Below, in pieces: positions 14,001 to 29,000 of a stretch of 64,000 nucleotides of DNA. Position numbers and translations under genes: made by a program. Within the stretch, counting starts at the first letter, position 1. Every line of letters starts with the position of its first letter. The notes under the pieces were generated by a model. It saw only the letters and a program-made list of their open reading frames with translations, was not told where the DNA came from and ran no database searches. The DNA is from Pithys albifrons albifrons (Eukaryota; Chordata; Aves; Passeriformes; Thamnophilidae), in contig NC_092459.1 of the NCBI RefSeq assembly GCF_047495875.1, positions 91,125,560 through 91,189,559 on the forward strand, in the 5' to 3' direction.

Positions 14001-17000
14001 TAGGACATGCTCTGGCTCTGTCCCTTTGTGCAGTGCCAGTACATTGCCATGTACCAGACAGAATGAGACAGAGTATGACTAAGGTTTCACTTATTCCTCG
14101 GTTAATAAGGTGGATTGAGAACTGGCTGCACGGCAGATCCTGGAGGGTCGTAATCAGTGGCACAGGGTCTGGTTGGTCTGTCACTAGTGGTGTCTCCCAA
14201 GATTCTCTGCTGGGCCCAGAATTGTTTATCTTATTTGTTAATTACTTGGATGAAGCTCCTCTACTGAGCCCCATTGAGGCCTCAGTACAAGAGAGACATG
14301 GGGCTCCTGGAACGGGTTTGGCAGAGGGCAACAATGGTGATTATGGGACTGGAACATCTCCCTTATGAGGAGAGTTTGAGGAAGCTGGGCCTGTTCAGCC
14401 TCAATAAGAGGTGACTAAGAAGGGACCTCACCAGCGTATATAGGTATCTGAAGGTAGGCAATGGAGCCAGACTCTTTTCTGTGTTGCCGAGCAACAGGAC
14501 AAGGGGCAATGGGCAGAAACTGATGCACAGGAAGTTCCATCTGAACATGAGGAAAAACTTCTTTACTGTGCAGGTGACTGTGCAATGGAACAGATTGCTC
14601 AGAGAGGTTGTGGAGTCTCCCTCACTGGAGATATTCAAGACCATCTGGATGCAATTCTGTGCCATGTGCTCTAGGATGACCCTGCTTGAACATGGAGGTT
14701 GGACCAGATGACCCACTGTGGTCTCTTCCAACCTGCCCATTCTGGGATTCTGTGAATCTTCCTGTACTTCTCTACCCTGAAGTAAATTACTTGACTCACC
14801 TTTTCATTGATTTTCTTTATTACCTTGTTTGGTTGTTTAGTTTTTCACTTCTTTGAATTAAAAATAAGTAAAAAAGGAAAGAAAGAAGAAAAACTCCAAA
14901 ACCTTAGCTGCAGATACCTTAACTGTGTCCAGGTCAAACTGGTGCTGCTTTATCTGTTCTCCTGTGAATGAAATGCCAATCTTTTTGGGTTTGTTTTTGC
15001 CTTTTTACCCTCTGGAGCTTCCTTCTGATAGCTGTAGGACACATTGTGTCTGGATGCCACCTCCTGCATTTTGCAAATTCTGTTTTCTAACCTGTACTTG
15101 AGGTTCCTGCACCTTGACCAACCCACTGCCTTCCCAAGTGTGGCATTTGCAGGGGATCCCAAATCTTTCTTGGTCACTTATGGACATTAGAACTTCTCTT
15201 CCCAGTTATGGCCCAGCTGTCCCAATGCAGGGCAGAGTTTACAGATCTTGAAAGTGTTATTTGAGTTACAGGTAAAGTGCACACTATTTCTTTCCACAGA
15301 AATTCTAATAGTCATCATTACATATTGGAAAGAGTTCAAGCTTTATCTTATTACTTAGCAGTGATCTTCCTAGAATATATCCAAGGACTAAATATTTTCT
15401 GAGGGATGGCAACTAGATTTTATTTGAACCAAGAAATTTCTCTTTCTTGTTCTTTCTTTCTGATTCTTCATGTTTTAGGGCAGTGAGCTTTGATGTGTAT
15501 CAGCCAACATGGAGATTTCTTCAGTGCTCTGAATGCACATGCTTTCAAAATTAAGGATATCTTGCCAGTCTTTTCCCAGTATCATCAGAGGGGAGAAAGA
15601 GAGCTGCATTCACCCGTTTACCAAGCATTGTACCATTATCAAAGCTGAGATTTATGGCATGGTTCTGACTAAAAGAAAATCTCCCATTGTAGCTCTCTGT
15701 GACATAGTAGGGCAACCTTTTAAATGGACATGTGGGGTCCACCACCTTAAAAAAACCCCACATCTGCTAATAAGCAGTATCCCTTCTGCAGCCTATAGTT
15801 TAATGTGATGGTAAGAGGTTGTACAGCATATTTCTTGCATGTTCTGTGCCTTCAGATTTCAGAAGAAGTCTTGAAAAAATGGATTCAGCTGATACTGTAT
15901 TTTTGTGGAGATGAGCAAGAGACAGAGATGCTGTTAGCAGCTGCTGAAGTTCTTAAAAGTGCAACATCATTCCTTCTGATCAATGAGAAGCCCATTCTTG
16001 GTAAGTAGTTTGAACGTGAATTTTCTGGATCTTTTTTATATGAAGTCCATTAGTACATGCCATATATATGTATACAATACTTTTTATGTATGCACAGTCA
16101 GAACACATAATTATATAATACATGGGTTTTTTACAGTTTTAATACTAAACATTACTAAACATATAGACATTACTAAACTTACTAAACATATAGACATATT
16201 TAAATTCTATTAGAAAAAGCATGTGGGCACAGCCTGTTGCAATAACTCTGAATGGGGACATGAGATGTTATGTCTCCAGGCCACTATACATTACTGTACA
16301 GATTTACTGGCCTGCAATTGCTGACTTCAGTCTTTTTAAAATATTCTATTGGTGATGAGGACATACTTTCAGTTTAACACTGTGAGTGTAACAAAGCTAT
16401 GCTGGATGAATGTTGAAATTAAAGGATTCAGTCTAGAACGATTAATAATTGGATCACATTATACCTCCCAGGTATAATTTTTTTTTAAGTTAATCTTAGA
16501 CTTATCTTTAGAAAACAAAGAAACAAGAAAGAAAGAATCAAGCAAAACCTACAGAGTCTTCTTCAATAACGCATTACTGACCAAGAGGCAAAGCTAAGTG
16601 AAACTCTGGTCTATTCTGCAGAATAAGTGTTTTCTTTCTTTTAGCTTTTTTTTTCTTTGCCTTCTGTGAATAGAGAATAAGGGGATTTTGTGATTAAGGA
16701 GCCAGTAGATATATAAAAATAGGTAGTAATAGATGATAAAAAATTATTTTGCATCCTGAACAAGACAGGCAGCAGTACTGCAGTGAGAATTTTAGCAAAT
16801 CAAGGGCATGATTGGGTGTTTAGTTGTAGTGATAGAAACTCCAAACCATTCTCTTAAAATTAAAAAGATTATGCACTTGTAAACAGTTTTAACTTTTGCA
16901 GTTCATTCTGCGTCAACTTGCTTGACCACATATAGTAAAAAGTAGAAGTTAAAGGAAACTGTGGTTGTGTGGAATGGAGCTGTAGTCATCCCCATAAGCT

Positions 17001-20000
17001 TCCATTATTATGCTCATAAGAGGAAGAGGGTAAATGCCATTTAGTGTGTTCTGGGTGACTCCATCATCTCTCTGTCATGCTGTTCAAGGGTTCAGAAAAA
17101 GTCTTTCTGGAAGATCAGTTTGCAGACTTTCACTGCTGCTGGAGAAACAGTAGGAACTTGTCTAGGTGGCAAAGCTGCCGCCGATTCTACAAGAGAATAA
17201 TTACTCTGCCCTAGCTGTGCCAGTAGAACACTTTTGAATGTCTTGTGTTAGGAAGAAAAGCAACTTCTTTCTGAAATAATTATACTCCATGCCATTCCCA
17301 CTTAGGGAATTTGTGTGAAATACAGGAATGCTTCTCTGCCTTTGTAGTAAAGCCTTGAACAATTTATTGTGGCCATGCAGTGAAATACAATTGTCTGGCT
17401 AGCCTTGTAATACAAATGTCTGATAGACCTGCTGATAACATAGTTGAAGAAAACCAGCACAACAATGAAGCGCCAACTCCCTTGTTGTCTGTGATCACCA
17501 GAAAGTAATTTCTAACAGCTGGCTGCATCTAAAAGAGACCTTCTAGTAGATTCCTTTAATGAGGATATTCAACAAGACCTGAAAAGTCAGCTGGAAAGTA
17601 CCCCAGCAAACTTAGGAGTACAGCCCCTTGACTTCAGCTGGTCATGCATAGTGTGGTAGCACTAAATGGCACAAGGGTTTGAAAGTGAAGTATGGTTTGT
17701 GAGATGTGAATTGCCACTGGGGTGGTATGTTGTCTGCCTGCTTGGAGTTTACCAGGTGAGTACCTCCCTCGGGGCAGGTATCTCTGATTAGTTTTAACTG
17801 TGTGCAGGTAATTACCCCATGGATTTAACTTGTCTTGCTTCCAACAGGGAGTGTAAGAGTGGCAAGGTATGTTGGTGAGTGGTGGGATGAGGTGGATGTG
17901 GGAGAAGTAGGGTAACAGGTAGGTCCTTGGGAGGTGGAATCATTTGCTGTTTCCTGCAATGATGGCATTTATATCCAGCACTCCTGACCTTATCTGAAGA
18001 AAGCTTGGTTTGGAAGCTCTTGCCCCAGGCAGATTGCAACAGCAAATCCATGATCACAGTGCGTTGGGCCATCTCCAGTGACAAAATTTTTGACGTTGCC
18101 AAACAGGAATTCTGCACTCCTAAAAACTGCAGCAAAGTCAGAGCACTCATGACTTACAGTTGAACCCAGACAGAGGTCCATTCTCTTATCTGTTGGCCAC
18201 TGTTTAAACTGAGCTGAGTCTACCACCTAGATAAAGCTGATTGCTGAAAAGACTTTGATCACATTGGCAGTCCTTCTGCCAGTGGTTTACCAATGCATTT
18301 CACTGCTGTGTTTCACTGCATTTGTTTAGTTCAGGTGGGGAAACAGGGCTCTCTAACTTCTTTGAATGAATGTAAGAAATAGAATTCTCATTTTTCTCCT
18401 TAAATAAATATAGGACTCTCTGACACCTTTGCTCTGTGGAAATGTGTGGTTCTACTGCTACAGAATGAAGATTTGGTAGTAAGGGATGCTGCTGCTGAAG
18501 TTATCCAAGTGGCACAGTCCGAAAAAAAGAGTAATGAAGGAACAGGTATGTTAAGTTTGCTTTTAAATACTATTGGATGCTTGGGAGACAAAAGTATTTA
18601 TCTTCTCATCACAAACTTCTTGCTAACTGTAAAGTGCTCCCTCCATTTCTTATATACCACGGAAGATAACACTAAGTTTAATACCCACTGTGCTTTATTA
18701 TTTTGCTTTTACTGTTCTTGGTATAATTTGCATATGGCTACATGGGTATGTGAAAAAAACTACAGCAGTATTCAGCTTTTTGGTTCTTGCTCGATGAGTC
18801 AACTACCACATAATTTCACATTTGGAAAGTTCTTTAATACCAGCTGTGGTCTAATGTAATGCAGTGGAAGACGCTCTTTGAATCCCAGGTCATTATAAGA
18901 GCTTGATCACAGAGAGATAGGAATCTAGGAAACAGTATTCAGCTCATTGATTCATTATTAGACCTTGAAATCCATTTAGATCTAGATCAACAAAGACTGT
19001 TCTCAGCATACCCACAATGTGCTTTTGAGGATGTGGGCCTTTTTGTCTGCTTGCCCTAGTTTACTCACCCCTACTAATTTTAAAATAGTCACAAAACTTG
19101 AGTAGGCTTAACTAATTAATGTGCTTCACTCTGAGAGTCTTTGCTGACACATTCTTCCATGTGTTGTGAATAAATTAGAATTTGCTACCAAGCTTATCTC
19201 TCTCTGGTGGTCCCCACCAGTCCATGCCACTCAATAAGGCCTGTACAGACTCGTCTGTAGTCTGTTCAGATTAGTCAGCCATCTCCATGTGAGCTTACAC
19301 TAGGCTGGAGATAAAGCAACTCTGTGGTTTAAAAAAATGAGAAAAGGCAGCAAAGTTATATGTTTGCCACTATGGTTGATGGGAGTAGCCAGGAATCTGC
19401 TCATGTGACAAGTGTGTTTTTGAGCTGGTGCTGTTCTGGCACAGTGGGGAGGAAGGTAGAAGGAGGGATATGTCATGGATGGCTTCCATCTTTCTGTTAA
19501 ATCCCACAGCTCTGATTCCAGCACTGTCATCACAGCTCTGGCAATTTACCTAGTTCCAGCTACAGCTCTCTTGAGTGTTCAAGGGCTCTGTGTGTGTGCC
19601 TCAGGTCCCCAACACTGGCCTTTAGGGAGCATCCTCAAGTGTCTCAAGATGGTACTTCCTTTGGAAATAATACAATGCTGCATTGTCTCTCTGGGTCCTT
19701 GTATCTTCTCCCTTCCTCCTTGTTGTATCCCAGTGCCAAGGGATATTTCCCTGTAAGTGGATGAGAGTTCTGTCCTACTAATTAATTCTTAGCTCACATC
19801 AGCACTTCCTCTTACAACTTACCACTTTATAAAGCAGAAGTGGTCATAATTGAGGAAATAACGTCATAATTGGTTTTTATTCGATATGTTCCTAATTAGG
19901 ATAGGGACCCCATTCCCAAAACTTCTGATAACCCCCTAATTACACTTGGTTCTACCTTCCTGTTTTTCACTTAAGCTCCATGTAATGAAATGAGTGTCTT

Positions 20001-23000
20001 TTCTCTGTGTCTGGAAAAGAATGCTGCTTTTGACAGGATAGAATTCAGTTTCTTTTTGCTTCCATTTTAAATCATTGTTGTTTCTTCCTGTGATCTTTTT
20101 TTGCCACTGAACTCCCTTCACTTTTTGTGATTTGCTTTCTAGCTTTTGGGGCAGCAAGGAGTTTTCCCCCTGTGGTTTTCATTTATAAGCAGATTAAAAT
20201 AAGCTTACCTTTGTATGTTGTTTGTTTTCTTCCATTGACCCCCTTTCTTTTCATGTGCATCTGAGAATGGAACAACATATGCAATATATTTGAGTCTGTG
20301 GTGTAGACATTCCATGGATAACCAGTGCTTTCTGTCCTGGAAATTTTAAAATTACATTCAAGTATCTACTTACTTTTTCTCAGTTTTCATACCATGAAAG
20401 TCTGATTTTCATCACAGCTCTGATTTTAAAATAATTTAGGATCATACAGTGAAAATCATTTGAAGCCATGAAACAGCTCTCTTTAAACCTTTTATTTGAT
20501 AACAAATTGCTGGATATCTTAAGCTGACTGAATTTTTGTTTCCATTATATGATGACAAATAAGTATTGTGGCCCAGGAGTTTTATCATGAGATCAGACAG
20601 AAAGATGACTCAAGATATTAGAAAGAGGAATGCATGTTTAGAAACCCATTTTCATACATTCTGTAATTGTTTCACTTTTATTTCATTACCATTACTGCCA
20701 GCTAACATGACAGAGTAAAGAGACTATTATTATTTCAGCGTCATTTGTGCATCAACATTTTTTGAGTTCTAGTAGCCATTATATTTCCCAAAATACTGCA
20801 CTGCGCAAATGGGTCATGGTGTGTTTCACCTTTTACTTCTGTTAATTCATCATGGAGAGAGTAGGACTTCTGCTCACAAAATACAAGCGCTGGACTTGCC
20901 AAAGATTTTGGCACTAGTTTTTCATATCCACTCTTCACAAAATTCTCTCTTGCACTGTGTACACTGCCTGCAGAAGAACTGTATTGTCAGCTTATGGAAT
21001 CAACACCATAAGTGCTTCATTTATATGAGAGATCCAGGGGTATCCCTGATTCCTGCCCTGCCCTTCCCACATGCTGGCATCTTGTTTTCCTGTGAATGAG
21101 CAGAGTATGAAAGGTTGTGCACTTGTGTGTAACTGCTGGACCAAGGCTGAATTAGTGTCCTGCTTCAGCAGAGCAAGTTGTGAAGTTGGACTGATCTGAA
21201 CAATTACAAAGTTATTTGCATGGACTGTTCATATAAGACCTTTTTCCTTTATGTGCGTGTTGCTGAATAACAGTTCAAATGTGTAGCAGTATGATAGTGT
21301 CAAATAATAGGTATTTTCACATCATTTATAGATGGTGAAACTAGAGGCAAATGATCCTGTCTATTATAGTGTGGTTTCACTTCCAGTAACAGTTCCTATC
21401 TTGTGTAATTCTTTGAAATGTTACCGTAGGCTCCTGCAAGAGAATATGAACTTGGCTTCTTGTTTTTAACTCTCATGGCTTTTAGTGATGGCAAAACCCA
21501 ATCTCCTCAAGTAATTAATCCATGCAGCTTTGGATCACTCAAATTATGAAAGCTGTAAGCTTACACAGTCTGAAATGCATGGGAACAAATGTCATACAAG
21601 AACCATGTGAAAATTGTCAACCCCATTTTCGCTTGAAAGAAGTCCAAAAGACCAAACACTAACACACGGCAGGATTCCTCACTCTACCCTACTCTTCAAC
21701 CCCCAACAAAAACCCTACAAAACCTACTATTTTTTTATAGGGGGCAAGGACATTTACTGTCAGCAGTCAAGTTCATTTTTTAAAATTCATTTTATTCATA
21801 CAGAGAAACTTGTTTTAATTTTGTTGTATGTGCAAAAGCTTATAATTACGAGGGGAAGTTATTGAAGTTGGCTGAGGGCAGTCATTTTCTGAGCAGAGCA
21901 GGTCAGAATCATGTCTTACTGAAATGAGAAAAGCTTTTGTTTTCCTTGCTAAAAATACCAACTTAACAGGTAGTTAAGGTTTTCCTAATAACTTGAACAA
22001 TATAAACCCCATCTGTAACTCAAGGTATTGTATGTACACTTTGTTGTTGTTTCCTCATGCATTGAGGTGTAAACCTCTAGGGGATTGTTTTATTCCTTTT
22101 AGTATGAGGGAGGGTACAGGAAGTATTGTATTCAGTGTAAAGGTAGAAAAGCTGCTTTGAAATCTAATTAAATTAGTGACCCATGGCTGTGTAAAGTCTA
22201 GACCTATTCATAGCAGCATTTCTTATACAAGAGGGTTATGGCTCACAAAAAAGATCATTTAAGTCAGGGAAGTAGTAGGGCTCTTTCTCTACTGGTGATG
22301 TTTACTGAATATCCTGAAAAATTCAAGTAACTGTGCTACAACAAAATCTGTATTTATTCATGTCATTTTCACTATGACTTTTTTTTATCTAGAGAAGTAT
22401 TGCCTTAAGTAAAGTTTAGAGCTTGGCAGTATTAAAGAAGTTTGAATAAACTATTTTTTTACTATTATAGCTAGGCCAATGTAATTCTATAAAACTCTAC
22501 TCCTTTAGTCAGCTTAACCTTTATGTTGGTAAATTACCAAATTAACCTTAAATGAGTTCAAGGGCCTTTTTAGTGTCATCAGCATTAGCACCAATTTAGC
22601 TGATTTTTAAAATTGAGCTGAATTAAGCTTAGATGAGCAATTAGATTCGTGAGTTTGAGTAAATCTTTTGAGAGTGCCTAAATGATTTAGCAGCCTCAAT
22701 GCTATTCTTGAATATAATTCAGGCCTTCAGGAACCTTCTGCTTCCATGTCTTGTGAAACAGCAGTTTTGTACAGAGAGGAGCAAGTTAGCTCATGGCCTG
22801 TGAGCTGTGTGGCTGCAGCAGAGCCTTGGTCAGCACAGGGTGGGTAAACGGCCCTCTCTCAGCACCACCATCAATGGAAGCATCTGTGAAAATCAGTCTA
22901 ATGTTGCTATTGTGGATTTCCCTTAGGGTTTTTTGAGTAATTCTGAAAATCGGATTGTGGCTATAAATGATGTCGTCAATTTTAATCCACTGGCCAAAAT

Positions 23001-26000
23001 TTCAGGTGTACTAATCCTGGCCTTCTGTTCCCATCTCACATGCTTAAGAAATAAGCAATAGATGATACTCCTCTACCAGGAGTTTCTGAACAAAATACAA
23101 TGCAAACCTCTCTTTTCTTCTCTTGATGGTTGTTCCCTTCCTGATAGATTTTCCTTTTTATCTGCAGAAAAAATAATCAGTGAAAATGACAAATTACTGT
23201 TTTTTGTATTCACCAGCAAAACAAAAGAAAACAAACAAAAACCACAACCAAACAAAAAAACCCCACCAAAACAAAAAAAACCCACAAATCAAAACATTAT
23301 TAGCTGTCTGGTTTAAAGAAGCTGACTCCACCTTCTGAAGGCCATCCTGTGGTGGGAAAGGAATGACACTATGGAGCAGATGAGTTGAGACTCTTGTGAA
23401 AGTCTTCATTGCTGGGTATTGACCTCTGTTTTAGTGGCCTGCAGTATTTCAGTTTCATCTTACTGTATCAGACTAAATGCATGTCAGAGCCTTTCAGCAA
23501 CTTCCATTTTGTTTATTGACTAGAGTGTATAAATGTGTGTAAAGGGAGAAGTTAAAATGTGCTGCTTGAAGTGGCGGGGGGAAGAAAAAAATATCATTTA
23601 ATTAGATTTAAGAAGTAAAACATTTTCAAGGTGAATCTGAATTCCTTTCTAGACTTCAGAAAGACTTTGGACCTAACTGCTTGTCTAGGTAGAACATTTC
23701 TCTTTATGAACCATGCTGTCACCTTGGCATGAAGGAAGCAAAGGTGTTGCTTCCACCTCTATTTTTTTTCTGCACATCATGAGTTAAAAAATCAAAATAA
23801 ATTCAAAATAAACATCCTCATGAATCAGAGTAGGTGTGGCTGTCATGCATGTATGTGGAAGAAGGCTTATCTGCATGGGGGTTTTTTGGGGGTGGTGGTG
23901 TAAATAAATTTTAGCAGAGGTAGGAAAAGAAGTTAAGGGAAGATCAGACTGCCTATATTAACCTTTGAAAGAGATGAGGAGAGAAGAAATCTTACTCAGA
24001 TTTGTTTCTTGTTCCTTTCCTCTAAAAATCTTCCTTGGTGAACCTCAGGCAGTGCAGAAAGTTTCATACATACATGCCCTAAGAAGATGTAGTAAATCAC
24101 TTGAGCAGGAGATAAGAGATAACACAGTCTGTGTGATGTTAATGCAGCACAATGGTCTGGCAGTCATCATTGACACCACGGGTGATATCAGCAAATCATG
24201 GGTGACTGGCGTGATCCCAAAGCTTGTACCCCAAATGTCCTTTACAACTGGCCCATGAAGCATTTCAGGACAAGTGGCTCAGATTTCATCTGCTCCAGTT
24301 GCTGGTGAAACAGCTACGAGTCAATGCTGTGCAAACCTAAAATGCTAAAAATGCCATTGACATTGGTGATGTTTAGCTGCTTGATGAAAGCATCTCACAT
24401 ATTGCATGGGAAACAGTAAAGAAAGGTATTTTATTTTATTCATTGCCTCATCTGCTTGTTGGCATTTGAAACTGTTTTCAAACTATTCCTTAAAATAAGT
24501 GCAAACTTTGGCCATAGCAAAAGGAGCTTTTCTTCCACATGTTTATTGTTGGGTTAATGTGTTAAATAGATTTCTTAAAGCTTTAGCTCATCAGTATGTC
24601 AGGTTAACCCTCTGTTTACTTACAAAGTGCTAAGTACGTGCTGTGGGATTGGAGAGGGAAAATAACTGGGGGTTAGAACCTGCTGTGTGCAATGTGCAAG
24701 TTTTAATTTGTTGTGTCTCTTTCGATGAAATATAAAGGAGAGAATGCTAACAATCTGTTCAGAACTCTCCTTTTCGTATGACTTACGTGTTCATCCTCTT
24801 GTAGACTGGGGAACAGATTCATCACTTTTTGATCTTTTTCTCTGCTGGTGTAGCCTTCCAGTGAGGCAAATGGGAGGACTGTGGTGAATAAAACAAATGT
24901 CAGGTAACTGATCCTGGACAAAGTTGAATGTGTAGGGTTCAGCTTTTCTCATGCACTGGGTGACTTGCCCTGATGTTCAGGTTAGGCTATTCCGCCTTTA
25001 AGGCCCCAGACAGCTCCTTTAGTTGTGGCTCTTAAAACCAGTTCTGGCAGCTGCCTGACTTTGAGGAATAAGTGGTAACTGCCCAAACATAAACTAGGGA
25101 ACTGCATGCATGCAAACTGGTTTAAGGATGCATTAACTGGAGTCTGTGGCAGGATTGTAGGTGATAGATTTCCCTTGCTTGATTAAAGTCAGATTTGTGC
25201 CTTTTCTTCTCTGTTTAGAGGTTTGAGGGAGGGTGTACAAAAAGCACAAAGCCAGAACCTGACTATAGAAGGAGCTGTGCTGAATATTCTCCCTGGATAT
25301 CTTCCACTAGCCAGCCTGAGAATGGAGGTTGGTTGGCAGTGCTGTGAATGGCTGGCTACAGCCACATACAGAAGATTAAACATTTTCATTCTAGATACCT
25401 GACTTGCTATGATACAGTTGGCTGTGGTGTGGGAAGTTAAGAGCGTCCCACAAATGGCTCCACTTCAGGTCCTTCCTAATGTCTGGGTTGTAAAAAACGG
25501 AATTGGAAAGAGCATTTAAAATGTGTTTATTGCCATCCATGCTATCTTGAGAGTTGCTTATCATTTTGGAATCTATTGGTCAGACAAATCTCCCAGGCAG
25601 ATCTTGTGATATGCCACGGGTACTTGGGAACAGTCCAGAAGTTCTCGCAGCGTTGTCTGGGTTACTAATGGAAAACTGCTAATCATATTAGCCAAAATAT
25701 GTTTGTTCCTTCTATTGTGGACAAGTGGAAGGAAGGTTAATGAAATTTTTTCTGGAGTCAGCTCAAGGATTTCTTCTGCTTTGTGAGTATTTTTGATAAC
25801 TGCATTCTGGTAAACTGGATGTGGAGCTCACTAAACAGAACTGGATTTCTAAGCCTGCTATGAAAGAGGATTCTTTTGAGATGAATGTTAGGATTTAAAT
25901 GGGAAGTGGCATTTATCCAAATGGCCTTTAAGCAGTAGAAAGCAGAATAGACATAGACAAGATCCATCCAGGCAGAAGCATAGGAAAGTATGAAAAAGAT

Positions 26001-29000
26001 GCAATACAGTCACAAGCAGGAAAAAATCACAGCAAAGCAGAGCTGCTACTGTTGCAGAATGAGATGATTTTCTAGAAATTAAGTTTATTTTCAAAAGATT
26101 ATGCATGGAACCTATGGAGTAGTCTATGTTATAAGCAGTATTTCTTGAGGCCCCAGTGGAGAGATGTAAAGTAGTGGCAGCAGTTTGTGGTATTATATTC
26201 AAGCATGGTGTAGGACTTTGTTTTCAGAGACACTGTGAGGTGATGACATCTCTTCAGTTACATTAGATAAGGCTTGCTGAGGACAGGAGGAAGGTCAAAC
26301 AGCTGTATGTGTATTCTGGGAATCCTCTGAAGCGGCCGAGCAAGGGAGGCAAAGGGTGTGCTGCCAAGAATTACTAGAACACTGCACAGTGAAGTGCACT
26401 AGATGTTACTGAACAGTAGTGTAAACCATGCAAGGTAACATCACTGATAACATACTTAAGCTATCTGTAATTGTAGGATCACAAGCACAATAGGGTTCAC
26501 ACAGAAAAAGGACAGTTCTTCTCAAATTGTTGAATGTTGAGTCTCCTGCTTGGGACCCCTGCCTCTGGCTGCATCTTTTTTGCCCTTTTGTGCTTTTAAT
26601 GGTCAATGCTTCCTTATGCACACACACAGAGTAGGATTTATGCAGAGAGGCAGATGTGTAATGATGTCCATTTAAATCCTGGACTAAATAAGTAATAAAT
26701 ACCTGTGCTATTTGGTGACTCTCTGATGACTATGATGACCTTATATTTAAGAAGTTTGTTTCAGAAAGCAAAATGACACGTGGTAGAGATTCTGAAATAC
26801 TTATTGTGGCTAGAAGCTGTAATTTGGGGGTTTTTTTTACATCTGCTATAGTAGTTCTGAGAAGGTAACAATTACAGGTCAGGATGAAAGAATTGAGGTC
26901 TAGGAGTGTAAATGAATTCATGTGGTCTCTCTGCTAGAATAAATTTAGGGCTGTTTCAGGAGCAGATTTGACCTGCAGTCTAGTTGTATCTAGGCGTATT
27001 TTGTGTCTTTGTATTAACATTTCTGTGATATCTGACATCCTAGTTTTATATCCCAAAAATACCTCCTATTGTTATGAAAACTGTTGCAAGATCTGATTGG
27101 GAAGTAAGTAGGTCTTCAGAATTGCATTTGTAGTATGATTGTTTCATCATTTAATGGTGGCTCTTGAATAATGTCCTTAGAGGACATCATCAGTTGGCTG
27201 AAAATATGGCTTAAATATTTTTGTTCAGAAAACTTCAGTTAATTGCCTTTGGGCTCAGGGACCCATCACTGAATATGCTGACTGCCTTTTTTAATTTTTC
27301 TTTCTGATGCCAGTGTAGAGAAAGGCTGTCCACAGCTTACCTCCTAAACTTGGAGTCTTTGTTTGTGAGTAAAATATTAATGAAGAAGCATTGACCTGAA
27401 GCCAAAGTGAATTCACACCATCCTGCAGTTCTTTTATGAAACTTCCTAAGCTTATGAAACCAGGTTTTTGGATATTTGCTGTAAAAGTATTGTCCCTGTT
27501 AGCTTAGCAAGTGTGGGCCCTTTTCATATAAGGAAAATAGCACCACTATTGATCATCTTTTGCTTTTAAAGTGCTGATTTTATTTATGAGAGATAAGTAT
27601 GGTAGGTTAGTGTTTAAAAAAATCTGTTTGTTTCTTTTATTGCATTGCTTTTTATTCCTGGTTAATTATAGAAAGAGTAAGCAACACTCTTAATTATATT
27701 CATTGAAAAAATAGTTTTGCAAACCAGGGCAATAAACTGTGCAAAATCAGCCTCTGCAGGAGTAAACAAAAAACTGAAGGACTGACTGTATTCTTCTGAA
27801 TAGAGTTATTTCATGCTTTCTCTAAACAAGCTGAAAGTGCAGAAGAGCCAGTGCTTTGGAGCAAAAGTGCTCTGTTCCACAAGAAAGTGAAAGAATACCA
27901 GGGAAGGCCAGGGGAAAAGAAATTGTATTATCTACCCTACATTGACTAGTTTTTACAGCTATGTTGTGAAGAGTTGTAGATTTTTGTTGGTTTGGTTTCT
28001 TGTTTGCTTTTTGTAGCTGTCATTCTGCATTGCTAAATGTGGGCATGGTAAGAATCAAGAAAAATGTTCAGCTGTCTGTATGACATTTTGCTACTGTATT
28101 CAGGTCTTGTTATGCCAAGGTTCAAATGTATAATTTGAATAAATGGACTCTGATTTTATTAGTTTGAAAAACTGAAATGAAACTTGGACTAACAATGATG
28201 TAGCTTGTCCTTTATTTGTAAAATTGAAGTCTGGGCACAAATTGCATTGTTTTGCTGACCAGTTGCAGCAGTTCTCTTATTAATACTGCTCCTTCTGTTT
28301 CAGCGCTACTATAAAAGGGTAAAGCTGTCCCAGGAGAGTTCTTTTTTGAAAGACCAATGGCTACAGATCTGAGCAATTTGATATAAGGGACAGTTATTAT
28401 AAAAAATATTTTTAATCTAGATTGTATTGAACAATAGCCAAGAAACATAGGAAAGAAATCCTGTTACTTCAAGAAGAATTGTTTAATGATTAGGAGTTGA
28501 GAAAAGGGAATAAGGGAAAGAAGAACATTGGAGAAATTAAAGGGAGTTGCATACAAATTAAAATAATTTGATTTAATATGAAACTCACTTTCTCTCCAAC
28601 CAGGGCTTAGATACAGTTAAAAACCAGGATATGGAAGTTGGTGGTAACTTTTTGATAATTTGTTACCTGGCCCAGGTGAAAGCTGGAACAAAGAGGGTGC
28701 TATTCTAACTGGGAGTGTGCACAAAATGGCTTTAGTTGCCCATAGTCTGCAGCCATCCCCTCCTCCTTGGACTGCTTAAGATGCAGAAGTTCAGATGAAT
28801 ATAGGCCAGCATCTCTGATGTTTTTGGTATCCTGAATATTAACTTCAGGTACAGTTCTGTTGATTGCTGTATGCCAGAGCTTCTGAAGGGAAGACTTGGG
28901 AGCGCCCTGAGCAGCCACACCCATACACACATGGCATTCTTCATAAAGGTTGGGCTGGAATGCCTGCACAAATCACGTGGCAGGCTGGAGAACTTGCTAA

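Noticed and set aside
21600..21740. C/A-rich stretch resembling mitochondrial DNA inserted in the nucleus
   Set aside because: Only the composition is suggestive. I could not match it to any mitochondrial gene or tRNA by eye.
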